64,000 nucleotides of DNA from Acinetobacter sp. WC-141 (GCF_000313935.1 NZ_AMSS01000072.1:26445-90444), one strand, 5' to 3'; shown: positions 39,016-51,127, counted from the stretch's first letter. Made by a program: numbers and translations. Notes: a model not told the origin generated them from the letters alone.

Positions 39016-39090
39016 GATTCGATCAGGACGAAATCTATTTATTTCATCCTAACCGAGAATCATGGCTAGGCAAGTGTTTTTTTTGAATAT

Positions 39091-40998
<1,908 letters not shown>

Positions 40999-41067
40999 TC
41001 AAGCACGACCAAAAACGATGGCGGATTTATCTTTACAAGATAAATTTAAGGCTTAAGTTTTCAGATG

Positions 41068-41187
41068 GCTTGATTCCTACGCAGGTCTTAACCTGATCAG
41101 GTTCAACGGTACTCATGTTCAAACTTGTGTTGCGATAACACGAAATTTACACAATCTCAGCGAGTTATTACTCGCGCTCCGTCAAGC
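41068..41187 (-). ncRNA. TPP riboswitch (THI element) upstream of thiC
   Basis: Read on the minus strand from 41187: P1 arm GCTTGA, then CGCTGAGATT, the GAACCTGATCAGGTTAAGACC core with GCGTAGGAATCAAGC at the 3' end, whose TCAAGC pairs with the first arm (41182-41187 with 41068-41073). These are the hallmark THI-box elements. TPP binding should shut off thiC. A hairpin ATTTATCTT/AAGATAAAT at 41025-41045 lies between it and thiC and could belong to the expression platform, though it has no T run. Confidence 0.93.
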
Positions 41188-41225
41188 GATTTACAGACTA
41201 ACATGTTTTAGGTTGGGTGGCATTG

Positions 41226-42311
41226 TCAATTTGTATCTATACAAACCGCATCCATATGGCAGTCACGATAGACTTCAGTGTTCCATGGAGAGTCTAATTT
41301 TAATAGCTGCTCAAGTTGTTCATGAGTCATCTGATAATTTGATTTTTTATCACCATTCTTATCAGTTAAATCTATTTTAAATTGTGCTTTGCGTTCCTCT
41401 ACAGGCGTGGCAATAAACTTAAGAAATAGTTGCGCAGGTTTCGCTAAACTCGACTGATTTTGTGTAGATAGAAAGCGAATTTGTTGAAGCGCCTCTTTAT
41501 CAAACCATGTGTTCGGTGCATATTCATCTGATACAGGCGTATTATCGAGACCAAAGAAAATAAAATAGCGATATTCGTTAAAAAGTAGTTTTGCATCATT
41601 AATAAAATGGCTTTTTGGATATTTTTGAATAAATTTTTCCCAAAATAACGCATGTTCAGTGAGCTCTTTCCAAGAAATAGCCAACGCACCATCGTTATAG
41701 AAAATATTTTGATTGTCTTTTGCCATACGAGTTAAAAACTCTTTCTGTTCTGCTGGTAAGGCATTAGAAAAAACATCAACTAAATAGTTTGGCTGACGTC
41801 GATAGGTAAACATGCCTTCGCCTTGATAGAGAAGTTCAATGTAGGCTTGGCCTTCATGTTGAAGTAAATATTGATCACGTGGGCTCAGTTGGTCGAAGAG
41901 CTTTTTCTGACTTTGAATGACCTTTTTAAGGTCTTGCTGTTTATGTTCTAAAATGGCATAGCCAAATGCTTCAAACGCTCTACCTGTTTTTTCAGTGTAG
42001 TCTTGTTTAATAAAACGTTGATACATGGCAGTTGATGCATCAATCAGCTTAAGTTGCTCATCATTTTTTAACGAAGGAACACAGGTTTTAAGCTTTTCAT
42101 TAATTTGATTTAAGTCTTCTATTTTGCTGTTTTGATTAATTTTTTGCATGGCTGCCATAATTTGTAAGCAACTACTGTCTTGTTTTTGAGTGGCCTTTTG
42201 CTCAGTTGATTTTTGCTCTTTAGATACAGCCTGATCTTGCTCTGATGTTTTATTACATCCAGCTAAAAGTAGTGCGCTGCACATACTCATCATTAAAACT
42301 TTTTTCATCAT
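41226..42311 (-). CDS. Putative lipoprotein of unknown function
   Basis: Not recognised. A 361-residue exported protein with a lipoprotein signal (MMKKVLMMSMCSALLLAGC, acylated Cys19), followed by a low-complexity Gln/Lys/Ser segment (about 22-55) and a helical, probably TPR-like or repeat-type region. The start at 42311 is preferred; an upstream TTG frame at 42341 would put 10 residues before a complete lipobox. It ends with a Cys pair (YRDCHMDAVC). Monocistronic between the thiC leader and a TetR gene. No domain could be assigned. Confidence 0.7.
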   Translation of the reverse strand: MMKKVLMMSMCSALLLAGCNKTSEQDQAVSKEQKSTEQKATQKQDSSCLQIMAAMQKINQNSKIEDLNQINEKLKTCVPSLKNDEQLKLIDASTAMYQRFIKQDYTEKTGRAFEAFGYAILEHKQQDLKKVIQSQKKLFDQLSPRDQYLLQHEGQAYIELLYQGEGMFTYRRQPNYLVDVFSNALPAEQKEFLTRMAKDNQNIFYNDGALAISWKELTEHALFWEKFIQKYPKSHFINDAKLLFNEYRYFIFFGLDNTPVSDEYAPNTWFDKEALQQIRFLSTQNQSSLAKPAQLFLKFIATPVEERKAQFKIDLTDKNGDKKSNYQMTHEQLEQLLKLDSPWNTEVYRDCHMDAVCIDTN

Positions 42312-42390
42312 TGTACTTTTATAGAAATTAATATTGCTCAAATTATAACGCTTAAAAAGATTGCATCATTGTTAGAAATCTTTATTATTA

Positions 42391-42406
42391 GGTAGGTCGG
42401 TCTACT
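42391..42406. promoter_or_regulatory. Possible TetR-type operator
   Basis: AGGTAGGTCGGTCTACTT lies just before the TetR gene; its halves match at 6 of 9 positions, and GTAG...CTAC arms flank a GTCGGT core. This resembles TetR-family operators and would give autoregulation. Weak evidence. Confidence 0.35.
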
Positions 42407-42418
42407 TAAATTATAGCT

Positions 42419-43000
42419 ATGAATGATAAAACAGCAAGACAGAAAATTCTCGATGCCGCTTCAACTTTATTTTATAACGATGGCATTACTGCAACTGGAA
42501 TTAACTCAGTTACGGCTAAAGCAGATGTTGCTAAGATGTCGCTTTATAATAATTTTTCTTCAAAAGGTGAGCTTGTCGATGCCTACATTGCTGCGCGCCA
42601 TCAAGAGTGGCTTGATCTCTACCAAATACGTTTAGAACGAACCAAAACAGCGAAACAAGCCATTTTAGCTGTGTTTGATGCCTATCAAGACCATGCAGAA
42701 TTCGCCTATGAAAAAGGCTTTCGAGGTTGTGGGTTATTGAACGCTGCGGCTGAGTTTCCGGCCAATAGTGCAGGGCGAAGTTCGGTAAGACAGCATAAAG
42801 AAGAAGTTGAGGCTATTGTTGCTGAGCATTTAAAAAAATTAATACCCGACTCACAGCGTGTTAACTATGTGGCTACGCAGCTTTCTTTTCTTTTAGAAGG
42901 TTCTATGGCAAGAGCAGGCTTAGAAGGAAACAGTCGTCAACTTCTATTAGCAAAACAAATGGCAGAAGATATTTTAAATAGAGAATGTCCACATGATTAG
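42419..43000 (+). CDS. TetR/AcrR-family transcriptional regulator
   Basis: A 193-residue TetR-family protein: N-terminal HTH (about 8-55, 'AASTLFYNDGITATGINSVTAKADVAKMSLYNNFSSKGELV') and a helical ligand domain. The gene overlaps the start of an EamA exporter by eight bases, so the likely target and effector output is that transporter. The ATG has no clear ribosome site, possibly a short leader. No close functional assignment. Confidence 0.85.
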   Translation: MNDKTARQKILDAASTLFYNDGITATGINSVTAKADVAKMSLYNNFSSKGELVDAYIAARHQEWLDLYQIRLERTKTAKQAILAVFDAYQDHAEFAYEKGFRGCGLLNAAAEFPANSAGRSSVRQHKEEVEAIVAEHLKKLIPDSQRVNYVATQLSFLLEGSMARAGLEGNSRQLLLAKQMAEDILNRECPHD

Positions 43001-43898
43001 CCTCATTAAAAATAGTAGCTATGGAGGCACAATTGCGATTTTAGTTGCTTCTGTTTTGTGGGGAACAACAGGTACTGCGGCCGCATTTGCTCCGACACTT
43101 GGCCCACTTGCTATTGGCGCTGTAGCGATGGGCGGTGGAGGTCTCTTACAAGCTTTGATTGCGTCAAGAGCGATACGGGAAAACCGTCAATTTATAAGGG
43201 AAAATCTTTCAATACTGCTTTTAGGTGTAGCGGCGGTGGGTATTTACCCTTTGGCTTTTTATTCCTCAATGCATTATGCCGGCATTACGATTGGTACTGT
43301 GGTTTCAATTGGTACTGCTCCACTAATCGCAGCAATTTTAGAACGATTCTTTGATCGCAAAGCTTTGACTGCTATCTGGTTCCTAAGTTTTGTGTGCGGT
43401 GTGCTTGGCGTAACGATGTTGTCGATGGGTGAAAGTCATGCGGTTCTAGACGATACAAATCAATGGAATAAATACTTCGGTATTTTTCTTGGGCTTGTCG
43501 CAGCTACAACTTATTCACTTTATTCATGGGCTGCAAAAAGATTAATAGATCGAGGTATTGCCTCAAAAGCTGCAATGGGCATGATTATGGGTGGTGGGGC
43601 AGTTATTTTGCTTCCTACTTTGTTGGTTACAGGTGGTGGGTTATTACACAGTTCAACCAATTTACTTGTGGCTGGTTATATGATGCTGATTCCTATGTTT
43701 TTGGGTTATTTACTTTTCGGTTTTGGACTAAAAACAGTAAATGCTAGTAAAGCGACCACCTTAACTTTATTTGAACCTTTAGTTGCTGCGATTTTTGCGA
43801 TTGTGTTGGTAGGTGAGCATGTTTCATGGGTGGGCTGGATAGGCATGTTTTTGATTTTTATTTGTATTTTAATATTATCGAAAACTAAGAACACTTAA
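42993..43898 (+). CDS. EamA/DMT-family transporter
   Basis: A 301-residue inner-membrane protein with ten predicted membrane helices in two EamA repeats (about 10-140 and 155-298). The drug/metabolite transporter superfamily exports metabolites such as amino acids or toxic compounds; substrate is unknown. It overlaps the TetR gene by 8 bases, so both are co-expressed and probably repressed by that regulator. Confidence 0.88.
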   Translation: MISLIKNSSYGGTIAILVASVLWGTTGTAAAFAPTLGPLAIGAVAMGGGGLLQALIASRAIRENRQFIRENLSILLLGVAAVGIYPLAFYSSMHYAGITIGTVVSIGTAPLIAAILERFFDRKALTAIWFLSFVCGVLGVTMLSMGESHAVLDDTNQWNKYFGIFLGLVAATTYSLYSWAAKRLIDRGIASKAAMGMIMGGGAVILLPTLLVTGGGLLHSSTNLLVAGYMMLIPMFLGYLLFGFGLKTVNASKATTLTLFEPLVAAIFAIVLVGEHVSWVGWIGMFLIFICILILSKTKNT

Positions 43899-43979
43899 AA
43901 AAACTAAAACTTTTAATGGCTTGAGTTTGATTCGAATTTTTCTTAGTCTTAAGGGCAAGTTTTATCGTTGATTTGAACA

Positions 43980-45326
43980 ATGAAAATAAAATTAATGGTC
44001 GCCGTTGGCCTTTGGAGTTTTGCGTCTTCGAGTTTTGCTCTAGATTTGGTTGAAGCTTATGAGCGCGCAAAACAAAATGACCCGACATGGCAGGCCAATC
44101 AACAACAATTTGAAGCAGATCAACTGAACTTGGGCTTGGCAACTGGAGCGTTATTACCCACCGTTACACTGTCTGGAAATATTACTCGTAATCGACAAAC
44201 TGTAAAACGTTCAAACTTTCCGGGTATTGATCAAGAAGGCCTTTCAGATGCTTTAGTGAGTAATACTTCAACCACCCGCCAAGCGACCTTAACTGCACGT
44301 CAGCCACTATTTCGTATGGATGCTTGGGAAGGTTATAAACAAGTTAAAACTTCGGTTGCCTTAAGTGAAATTACCTTAAGACTGCAAAAACAAGATCATG
44401 TTTTAAATGTGGCAGAAGCCTATTTTAATGTATTGCGTCAGCAGGCGTTGAGTGTTGCATACTTACAAGAAGAAAAGGCTTTGCTTGAACAGCTCAATAT
44501 GATGAATGCCAAACTCAAAGAAGGGTTGGTGGCACGTAGTGATGTGAGTGAAGCAAATGCCCAATATCAAAATGCCAGAGCCAATCGTATTTCAACCAAT
44601 GTTCAATTACTTTTAGCTCAAGAACAGCTTTCTGAATATATTGGTTCTTATCAAGATAAGCTTGCTGTATTACGAAGTGATTTCAATTTTCAAAAGCCCT
44701 ATCCGGCAGAGCTTAATGATTGGCTTTTTTTGGCCCAGCAAAAAAACCTAAAGATTCAGCAAGCCCGCTTACAGCAAAAATATAGCGAAGATCAGCGCCG
44801 TGTAGAAAAGGCAGCGCTTTATCCCCAAATAGATGCTGTGGCAAGCTATGGCTATACCAAACAAACACCAGAGACGCTCATTTCGACTGACGGAAAATTT
44901 GATCAGGTTGGGGTAGAAATGAACTGGAATTTATTTAATGGCGGACGGACCCGAACATCAATTAAAAAAGCCACTGTGGAAGCCAGTAAAGCGCAGGCAC
45001 AACTTGATGCAGCGATTCGCCGTGCCAATGTCGATGTGAAAAGTGCATTTATGCAGGTCGATACCGATCAAGCCAAACTCGAAGCAAGAAAAGCTGCAAT
45101 GGATTCATCTTCTTTGGTTTCTCAAGCCTCGAAAGCAAGTTATAACGAAGGCCTAAAAAGTATGGTTGATGTTTTATTAGCGCAGCGTAATGCTTTTTCT
45201 GCAAAACAGGATTATCTTAATGCTCAATATGACTATTTATTAAATGTGCTTCGTTTAAAAGCTGCAGTAGGCCAATTAGGTGAAAAAGATCTGGTTGAGC
45301 TCAATAGCTGGTTAACGTATCAGTAA
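43980..45326 (+). CDS. tolC: TolC-family outer-membrane efflux/secretion channel
   Basis: A 448-residue outer-membrane factor. Signal peptide 1-20 (ASSSFA, mature LDLVEAYERA), then two repeated halves of strand-helix-helix (LVEAYERAKQNDPTWQA near the start and a second 'KATVEASKAQAQL' helix in the second half), the TolC trimer channel architecture. Serves RND efflux pumps and type I secretion. The position before phoU and the sequence agree with the TolC described in A. baumannii. Ribosome site is weak. No adjacent pump genes. Confidence 0.87.
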   Translation: MKIKLMVAVGLWSFASSSFALDLVEAYERAKQNDPTWQANQQQFEADQLNLGLATGALLPTVTLSGNITRNRQTVKRSNFPGIDQEGLSDALVSNTSTTRQATLTARQPLFRMDAWEGYKQVKTSVALSEITLRLQKQDHVLNVAEAYFNVLRQQALSVAYLQEEKALLEQLNMMNAKLKEGLVARSDVSEANAQYQNARANRISTNVQLLLAQEQLSEYIGSYQDKLAVLRSDFNFQKPYPAELNDWLFLAQQKNLKIQQARLQQKYSEDQRRVEKAALYPQIDAVASYGYTKQTPETLISTDGKFDQVGVEMNWNLFNGGRTRTSIKKATVEASKAQAQLDAAIRRANVDVKSAFMQVDTDQAKLEARKAAMDSSSLVSQASKASYNEGLKSMVDVLLAQRNAFSAKQDYLNAQYDYLLNVLRLKAAVGQLGEKDLVELNSWLTYQ

Positions 45327-45431
45327 TAAAATGCTTTTATCTGAAATTTAATTTTGTCATAAAAACTTAATGATTGCTGTGTTTTAATGCTCAATCATTT
45401 TATTCCTGCGCCATCATGTTGGAGGCTTCCC

Positions 45432-46154
45432 TTGAGTCCGAGTAATCCGGTGTTAAGCCATCATATTTCTTCTCAATTTAATGAAGATTTGCAAGATGTA
45501 AACACAAAGTTTATGACCATGGGTGGCTTGGTCGAACAACAGGTCGCAAATGCAATTCATTCTTTGCTTGATACAGACGCAAATTTAGCGATTGATGTTC
45601 AATTTAAAGATAATGCAGTCAATCAATACGAACGTGATATTGATGAGGGCTTGACGTTAATTTTGGCCCGTCGTCATCCGGCAGCGATCGACTTGCGTAT
45701 GGTTATTGCCATGAGCAAAGCCAATACTGACCTTGAGCGTATTGGTGACGAAGCTGCAAAAATTGCACGCATTGCACAGAACCTTTGTGAAGAGGGCGGT
45801 TCGCCTCGTGGCTACATGGAAACACGTCATATTGGTAATCAGGTTCGTGTCATGATTCATGATGCACTTGATGCTTTTGCGCGTTTAGATGCAGACCAAG
45901 CTTTACGTGTACTTTTAGCCGATGCTGACATTGACCGTGAATATCAATCAGCAACACGTACATTAATGACCTATATGATTGAAGATCCACGCCATATTGC
46001 ACGTGTGATTAACGTGATGTGGGTTTTACGTTCTTTAGAACGTATTGGCGACCATGCGCGTAATATTGCCGAACAAGTGATTTATATGGCAAAAGGCTTT
46101 GATGCTCGTCATACCAAAATTGAAGAAATTGAAGCTAAAGTCCACGAAAAGTAA
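45432..46154 (+). CDS. phoU: Phosphate signalling protein PhoU
   Basis: A 240-residue PhoU with two three-helix PhoU repeats (about 15-105 and 120-210; 'DLERIGDEAAKIARIA' and 'SLERIGDHARNIAEQV' metal-binding motifs). PhoU links the Pst phosphate transporter to PhoR and keeps the Pho regulon off in high phosphate. I start it at TTG 45432 (MSPSNPVLSHH), 6 bases after GGAGG (45421-45425); the ATG at 45387 adds 15 unrelated residues. Here it is not next to pst or phoBR. Confidence 0.9.
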   Translation: MSPSNPVLSHHISSQFNEDLQDVNTKFMTMGGLVEQQVANAIHSLLDTDANLAIDVQFKDNAVNQYERDIDEGLTLILARRHPAAIDLRMVIAMSKANTDLERIGDEAAKIARIAQNLCEEGGSPRGYMETRHIGNQVRVMIHDALDAFARLDADQALRVLLADADIDREYQSATRTLMTYMIEDPRHIARVINVMWVLRSLERIGDHARNIAEQVIYMAKGFDARHTKIEEIEAKVHEK

Positions 46155-46173
46155 GACTTAAGCTGAAATACTT

Positions 46174-46206
46174 AAAAGCCTTGTTTAAAACAAGGCTTTT
46201 TTATTT
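46174..46206 (+). terminator. Terminator after phoU
   Basis: AAAAGCCTTGTTT / AAACAAGGCTTTT stem followed by T run. Confidence 0.85.
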
Positions 46207-46394
46207 TTAAAATAATAGATAAAAAAATGTCCCGAACTTTGGGGGGAAGTGCAGGACAGAAAATCAAGTGCATAAACACGACAGGGATCGTGTTCTTCTT
46301 GCTATAAATTGATATTAAGTTTTTAGCTTTTTGATGTCATGTAGAGTCCTGTTCGCTCTATGTAAGGCTTTTTATGCTTGTGTAAGTTTCACGT

Positions 46395-46434
46395 AAAAAA
46401 AGGCGGATCTATGTATATAAACCCGCCTTTTTTA
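46395..46434. terminator. Terminator after yggX/argH operon
   Basis: AAAAAAAGGCGG (46395-46406) / CCGCCTTTTTT (46423-46433), perfect arms with a 16-base loop, active in either direction. Confidence 0.8.
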
Positions 46435-46460
46435 ATGATGAATCAGCTAAAACAAACCGA

Positions 46461-46730
46461 TTACTCTGGTTTCCAGCCTTCAGCTTTTTCTACACTTTCA
46501 TCATTGTTAAAGAACTTCTCACGTTGTTCTTCAAGAAACTTCTTCGCATCTGGTTCAAACACGTTTAAGCGCTTTTCATTAATCAGCGTAGTTTGGTGTT
46601 GTAACCATTCTTGCCATGCTTGTTTAGAAACATTTTCAAAAAAATCTTGGCCTTTAGCACCAGGGAAAGGAGCGAAGTCTAAACCTTCCATTTCCTTTTG
46701 ATATTTGCGGCAAAATACTTGGCGACTCAT
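46461..46730 (-). CDS. yggX: Fe(2+)-trafficking protein (YggX family)
   Basis: An 89-residue YggX protein: [18 protein letters not shown] with the conserved Cys7, then [21 protein letters not shown]. The family protects Fe-S clusters from oxidation and traffics labile iron in the cytoplasm. It lies 9 bases downstream of argH on the same strand, so it is the second gene of the argH transcript. Confidence 0.92.
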   Translation of the reverse strand: MSRQVFCRKYQKEMEGLDFAPFPGAKGQDFFENVSKQAWQEWLQHQTTLINEKRLNVFEPDAKKFLEEQREKFFNNDESVEKAEGWKPE

Positions 46731-46739
46731 GTTTTATCC

Positions 46740-48173
46740 TTAAGCGTATAACTGTTCTAAACGTGTATGGGCACGAGCAATCGCAGCTTCAACCTGTTTT
46801 GGTGAAGTTCCGCCAATATGATCACGTGCATTTACAGAAGCTTCTAGTGTTAAAGCTTTATCAAATACATCTGCTGTAATTAAGTCAGAGAATTGTTGTA
46901 ATTGCTCAAGTGTTAACTCAGATAAATCTTTTTCTTCAGCAACACCTAATGCAACAGCTTTACCTACAATTTCATGAGCATCACGGAAAGCAACGCCTTT
47001 TTTCACTAGGTAGTCAGCAAGATCGGTTGCAGTAGAGAATCCGCGAAGTGCAGCTTCACGCATGATTTCAATATTTGGAACCAATGCAGGAATCATATCT
47101 GCGAAAGCCATGAGTGAACCACGAACCGTATCGATTGCATCAAATAAAGGTTCTTTGTCTTCTTGGTTGTCTTTGTTGTATGCCAATGGTTGACCTTTCA
47201 TGAGCGTAAGTAAGCTAATTAAGTCACCAAATACACGGCCAGATTTACCACGAATAAGTTCTGGAACATCCGGATTTTTCTTCTGCGGCATAATTGAAGA
47301 ACCAGTACAGAAACGGTCAGGAATATTCACAAATTTGAACTGTGCAGAAGTCCAAAGAATAAGTTCTTCTGACATACGTGATAAATGCATCATGATCAGT
47401 GCTGCAGCAGCATTAAATTCGATGGCAAAGTCACGGTCAGATACGGCATCAAGAGAGTTTTCAGATACAGCTTCAAAACCTAAAAGTTCTGCTGTATAAG
47501 CACGATCAATCGGATAAGTTGTACCAGCAAGAGCAGCAGAACCAAGTGGTAGGCGGTTAACACGTTTACGGCAGTCTTGAAGACGTTCGGTGTCACGCAC
47601 TAACATTTCAAACCAAGCCAGTAAGTGGTGACCGAAAGTCACAGGCTGAGCAGTTTGTAAGTGTGTGAAACCCGGCATAATCGTATTTACGTTTTTGGCT
47701 GCCAAGCCTAACAGGCCTTTTTGTAGGCGTTCTAATAATTTTAAAATATCATCAATTTCGTCGCGTAAGTAAAGACGAATATCCGTTGCAACCTGATCGT
47801 TACGGCTACGACCTGTGTGTAGTTTTTTACCTGTAATGCCAATACGTTGAGTCAAACGTGATTCAATGTTCATGTGAACATCTTCAAGATCGATGCGCCA
47901 TTCAAAGTTTCCAGCCTCAATTTCTGAGCGAATGGTGCTTAAACCTTCAATAATGTCATCGCGTTCTGCTTCTGTGAGTACGCCAACTTTAGCAAGCATG
48001 GTAGCATGCGCAATAGAACCCGCGATGTCTTGTTTATAAAAACGCTGGTCAAACTGAACAGAGGCGGTAAATTCAGCTACAAAAGCATCCGTCGCTTCAG
48101 AAAAACGACCACCCCACATACCTGAAGTTTGGTCTGGGGTTACTGAATTAGGGGGATTTGAAGATGTGGTCAT
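46740..48173 (-). CDS. argH: Argininosuccinate lyase
   Basis: A 477-residue fumarase/aspartase-superfamily enzyme that splits argininosuccinate to arginine and fumarate. The catalytic signature [12 protein letters not shown] is present (near residue 300), as are SRNDQVATD and [10 protein letters not shown]. An unstructured 18-residue N-terminus ([12 protein letters not shown]) precedes the core. Its 5' end overlaps the divergent AlgZ-like gene by about 10 bases, so the promoters of the two genes must lie within each other's coding region. Confidence 0.94.
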   Translation of the reverse strand: MTTSSNPPNSVTPDQTSGMWGGRFSEATDAFVAEFTASVQFDQRFYKQDIAGSIAHATMLAKVGVLTEAERDDIIEGLSTIRSEIEAGNFEWRIDLEDVHMNIESRLTQRIGITGKKLHTGRSRNDQVATDIRLYLRDEIDDILKLLERLQKGLLGLAAKNVNTIMPGFTHLQTAQPVTFGHHLLAWFEMLVRDTERLQDCRKRVNRLPLGSAALAGTTYPIDRAYTAELLGFEAVSENSLDAVSDRDFAIEFNAAAALIMMHLSRMSEELILWTSAQFKFVNIPDRFCTGSSIMPQKKNPDVPELIRGKSGRVFGDLISLLTLMKGQPLAYNKDNQEDKEPLFDAIDTVRGSLMAFADMIPALVPNIEIMREAALRGFSTATDLADYLVKKGVAFRDAHEIVGKAVALGVAEEKDLSELTLEQLQQFSDLITADVFDKALTLEASVNARDHIGGTSPKQVEAAIARAHTRLEQLYA

Positions 48174-49303
48174 GGTGGCTCAGTAAAATAAAAAAGAGTA
48201 TATCACTTGCCGAAGCTCAACAAACAAAGTTGTTTCCTACAGCATACCGAAATCAAAATTCTTCCTATTTTTTTACGAAAAACGGGCGTTGGCAACACTT
48301 ATTCGAATTAATTGTTGCAAGTAATGTTTTGGCACTGGTTTTGGCATTGGCTGAAGCGCAGTCTTGGCAAGCATTAAGCGGTGGACGCCTTTTACAATAC
48401 ATCGTTTTTATTAATTGGGTGATATTGTCGTTTTTTGCCTTGGTTGAACGCCTTCAAGATTTTTTTAGCAGCTTACGTCAAGAATTTGCCTTGGTTATCG
48501 GTTTTGTCATGTTGCAAGGTATTGTGGTTTTATCCACTTTAATGAGTAATTTTTTTCAGTTTGGTCTTTTAAATAAACATGCTTCTTTAACACAGGGCTG
48601 GAGCATTTATTTTACCAATGTGCCTTTATATCTAAGCTATGGAATATTACTGGGGGCTTTCTGCTTACGTTATTTATATCTCAGAGAACAGTGGTTACAT
48701 CAACAAAATGCAGAGTTAAATGCCCGTATTCAGGCCATGCAAGCGCGAATTCATCCTCATTTTTTATTTAATAGTTTAAATAATGTGGTGAGTTTAATTG
48801 CGATAGATCCAGATAAAGCAGAAGGTATGTTGATTAGCCTGTCACGTTTATTTCGTGCCAGCTTCCAAGAGTTGAAATTGGTAAGTCTGCATGAAGAAAT
48901 CGAGCTGAGTAAACAGTATTTAATGATTGAACAGGTGCGTTTGGGGGAGCGTTTAAAAGTAGATTGGAAGATTGAGCTTTCACCTGTGCAATTAAAACAG
49001 GTCACTATTCCTTTATTGACATTACAACCTTTGTTAGAGAATAGTATTTTTCATGGGGTAGAACCAATGATGGGGAAAGCAACCATAGGGGTATTGGTTG
49101 AAATATTGCAAAATCAGGTCAGTATAGTCATTACCAACCCATATACAGACGATACAATAAATTCACGGAAAGGGCATGGAATCGCGCTTGAAAATGTAAA
49201 ACAACGCCTGAAAGCATATTATGGGAACTCCGTTAGATTTCAGGTTTATAAAGGTAAAGCCTTATATACCACCATTATGAGCTATCAATATCAAACAAAA
49301 TAA
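48164..49303 (+). CDS. algZ: Sensor histidine kinase, AlgZ/LytS-type (His_kinase domain)
   Basis: A 379-residue membrane kinase: four to five N-terminal helices (about 45-170) and the atypical LytS/YehU-type catalytic part with the phospho-His in [11 protein letters not shown] (His197) and an HATPase domain with [12 protein letters not shown]. Like Pseudomonas AlgZ/FimS it pairs with an AlgR-type regulator; that system controls alginate, twitching and virulence factors in P. aeruginosa. ATG 48164 follows GGGGGA (48151-48156) by 7 bases; a TTG at 48158 is also in frame. Overlaps argH at the 5' ends. The symbol reflects context; the stimulus is unknown. Confidence 0.82.
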   Translation: MWSWWLSKIKKSISLAEAQQTKLFPTAYRNQNSSYFFTKNGRWQHLFELIVASNVLALVLALAEAQSWQALSGGRLLQYIVFINWVILSFFALVERLQDFFSSLRQEFALVIGFVMLQGIVVLSTLMSNFFQFGLLNKHASLTQGWSIYFTNVPLYLSYGILLGAFCLRYLYLREQWLHQQNAELNARIQAMQARIHPHFLFNSLNNVVSLIAIDPDKAEGMLISLSRLFRASFQELKLVSLHEEIELSKQYLMIEQVRLGERLKVDWKIELSPVQLKQVTIPLLTLQPLLENSIFHGVEPMMGKATIGVLVEILQNQVSIVITNPYTDDTINSRKGHGIALENVKQRLKAYYGNSVRFQVYKGKALYTTIMSYQYQTK

Positions 49304-49363
49304 TAAGTTAGTCAGAGTTAACCATAAAAAAATGGATCAAGTTAACGGTGACAAGGAGGATGA

Positions 49364-50104
49364 ATGAAGGTGCTGATTTGTGATGACGAACCACTTGCAG
49401 TGGAGCGATTATCACGTTTAGTTTCAAAGATGGGACATGAAGTTGTATCAACGGCTCATCATGGACAAGAAGCCTTGGAACAGGCGCGGCTTCATCAACC
49501 GGATGTAATTTTACTTGATATTCAAATGCCAGGTATGAATGGTCTTGTCTGTGCAGAACAGTTAAGTCAGCTAAATCCTCGACCTGCGATTGTATTTTGT
49601 ACTGCCTATGATCAACATGCATTGGAAGCATTTAAATCTCAGGCTCAAGCTTATCTTCTTAAACCAATTGATCCTCAAGAACTTGAACAAGTTTTTAGTC
49701 AACTGACTCAGCTTACTCAAGCACAGCTCAATGCTTTGCCACAACATGATTTTTTACATGCTCTAAAAACTCAGCGACATCAAATTGCTGCAAAAACCTA
49801 TCGTGGGGTTGAGCTGATTCCTGTTGAGAATATCTATTATTTTTTAGCAGATCAGAAATATGTCACGGTGCGCCATCAAAATGGCAGTGTATTAATTGAT
49901 GAAACTTTAAAAGAACTCGAAACCGAATTTGCAGATCAATTTATTCGTATTCACCGAAATGCGTTGGTTGCGGTTGCATATTTAGATGGACTGGAGTTGG
50001 TCAGTTCGGGGCAATATCAGGTCCGATTACGTGGTCTGGACGAACGACTTTCGGTGAGCCGTCGACATTTATCTACGCTTAGAGAGCGAATTCATCAGCT
50101 CTAA
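49364..50104 (+). CDS. algR: LytTR-family response regulator (AlgR-like)
   Basis: A 246-residue response regulator: receiver with phospho-acceptor Asp52 (DVILLDIQMPG) and C-terminal LytTR DNA-binding domain (about 140-245, 'YFLADQKYVTVRHQNGSVLID', 'FIRIHRNALVA'). It follows the AlgZ-like kinase by 60 bases with an AAGGAGG site before the ATG. LytTR regulators bind imperfect repeats. The downstream hemC neighbour is the same as for AlgR in Pseudomonas, supporting the name. Confidence 0.87.
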   Translation: MKVLICDDEPLAVERLSRLVSKMGHEVVSTAHHGQEALEQARLHQPDVILLDIQMPGMNGLVCAEQLSQLNPRPAIVFCTAYDQHALEAFKSQAQAYLLKPIDPQELEQVFSQLTQLTQAQLNALPQHDFLHALKTQRHQIAAKTYRGVELIPVENIYYFLADQKYVTVRHQNGSVLIDETLKELETEFADQFIRIHRNALVAVAYLDGLELVSSGQYQVRLRGLDERLSVSRRHLSTLRERIHQL

Positions 50105-50205
50105 ACTTAAAAAGAGTTAGCTTGGACATGCGAGATTTTACTTGCAATTTTAAGGGATCAAGTTAAGTTTAGGGTGTATTGTTTGACCAGCCCATGCTTG
50201 AATTT

Positions 50206-51123
50206 ATGAAAACCTTGAAAATTGCTACACGACAAAGCCCACTTGCTCTTTGGCAGGCAGAATATATTCGTGCCCGATTACAGGAGCTTCACCCAGATTT
50301 AACGGTGGAGTTGGTTAAATTTGTCACACAGGGTGATAAAATTTTAGACACACCTTTAGCAAAAATTGGTGGGAAAGGGCTCTTTGTTAAAGAGTTAGAA
50401 GCAGCACTTTTGGATGGGCGTGCAGACTTAGCTGTGCATTCAATGAAAGATGTGCCGATGGCTTTACCAGAAGGTTTAACCTTGGCAGTAATTTGTGAAC
50501 GTGAAGATCCATTAGATGCTTTCGTTTCAAATCAATTTGAAAAATTTGCTGACTTACCTCAAGGTGCAAAAGTTGGTACCTCAAGCTTGCGTCGTAAATC
50601 TCAGATTTTAAAACAACGTCCTGATTTGCAAATTATTGACTTGCGTGGAAATGTTGGAACACGTTTAGCGAAGCTAGATGATGGTCAATATGATGCGATT
50701 ATTTTAGCGAGTGCTGGTTTGAAGCGTTTAGGATTGTCAGAACGCATTCGTCATTGTTTAACACCAGACATTAGTTTGCCTGCGGTGGGTCAAGGCGCAT
50801 TGGGCTTAGAATGCCGTGCTGCTGACCAGGATGTATTAGCTTTAATTCAACCATTATTGCACGAAGAAACAGACGTTTGTGTGCGTGCTGAACGTGCTTT
50901 TAATGCCTATCTTGAAGGTGGTTGTCAGGTCCCAATTGCAGGTTATGCAACACTACAAAATGGACAAATCCATATTGAAGGGCGGGTCGGAAGCCCTGAT
51001 GGCCAAACATTATTACGTGCTGAACTGACAGATGAAGCCAATAACGCTCAGCAATTGGGTGAAAACCTTGCTCGAAACTTACTTGATCAAGGTGCTGGCG
51101 AGTTATTGAAGGCTCTCTATTAA
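50206..51123 (+). CDS. hemC: Hydroxymethylbilane synthase (porphobilinogen deaminase)
   Basis: A 305-residue enzyme linking four porphobilinogens into hydroxymethylbilane for heme. The dipyrromethane cofactor Cys is Cys240 in [11 protein letters not shown]; with E. coli Cys242, this supports the start at 50206 ([16 protein letters not shown]). In-frame starts at 50194 or a TTG at 50179 are possible. It heads hemC-hemD-hemX-hemY, an arrangement common to gammaproteobacteria, and is likely one operon. Confidence 0.93.
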   Translation: MKTLKIATRQSPLALWQAEYIRARLQELHPDLTVELVKFVTQGDKILDTPLAKIGGKGLFVKELEAALLDGRADLAVHSMKDVPMALPEGLTLAVICEREDPLDAFVSNQFEKFADLPQGAKVGTSSLRRKSQILKQRPDLQIIDLRGNVGTRLAKLDDGQYDAIILASAGLKRLGLSERIRHCLTPDISLPAVGQGALGLECRAADQDVLALIQPLLHEETDVCVRAERAFNAYLEGGCQVPIAGYATLQNGQIHIEGRVGSPDGQTLLRAELTDEANNAQQLGENLARNLLDQGAGELLKALY

Positions 51124-51127
51124 AACT

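Larger units (their letters stand above)
46155..46460. other. Intergenic region between phoU and yggX
   Basis: 306 bases between convergent genes. Both ends carry terminators (phoU at 46174, yggX at 46395). Between them is an additional stem AACACGA (46275-46281) / TCGTGTT (46288-46294) followed by CTTCTT. I see no ORF with a ribosome site. The middle 190 bases are unexplained and less AT-rich than other spacers. Confidence 0.45.

Noticed and set aside
45387..45431. PhoU from ATG 45387
   Set aside because: Adds 15 residues absent from PhoU proteins and ignores GGAGG 6 bases before TTG 45432.
48158..48163. AlgZ start at TTG 48158
   Set aside because: ATG 48164 has better spacing to GGGGGA.
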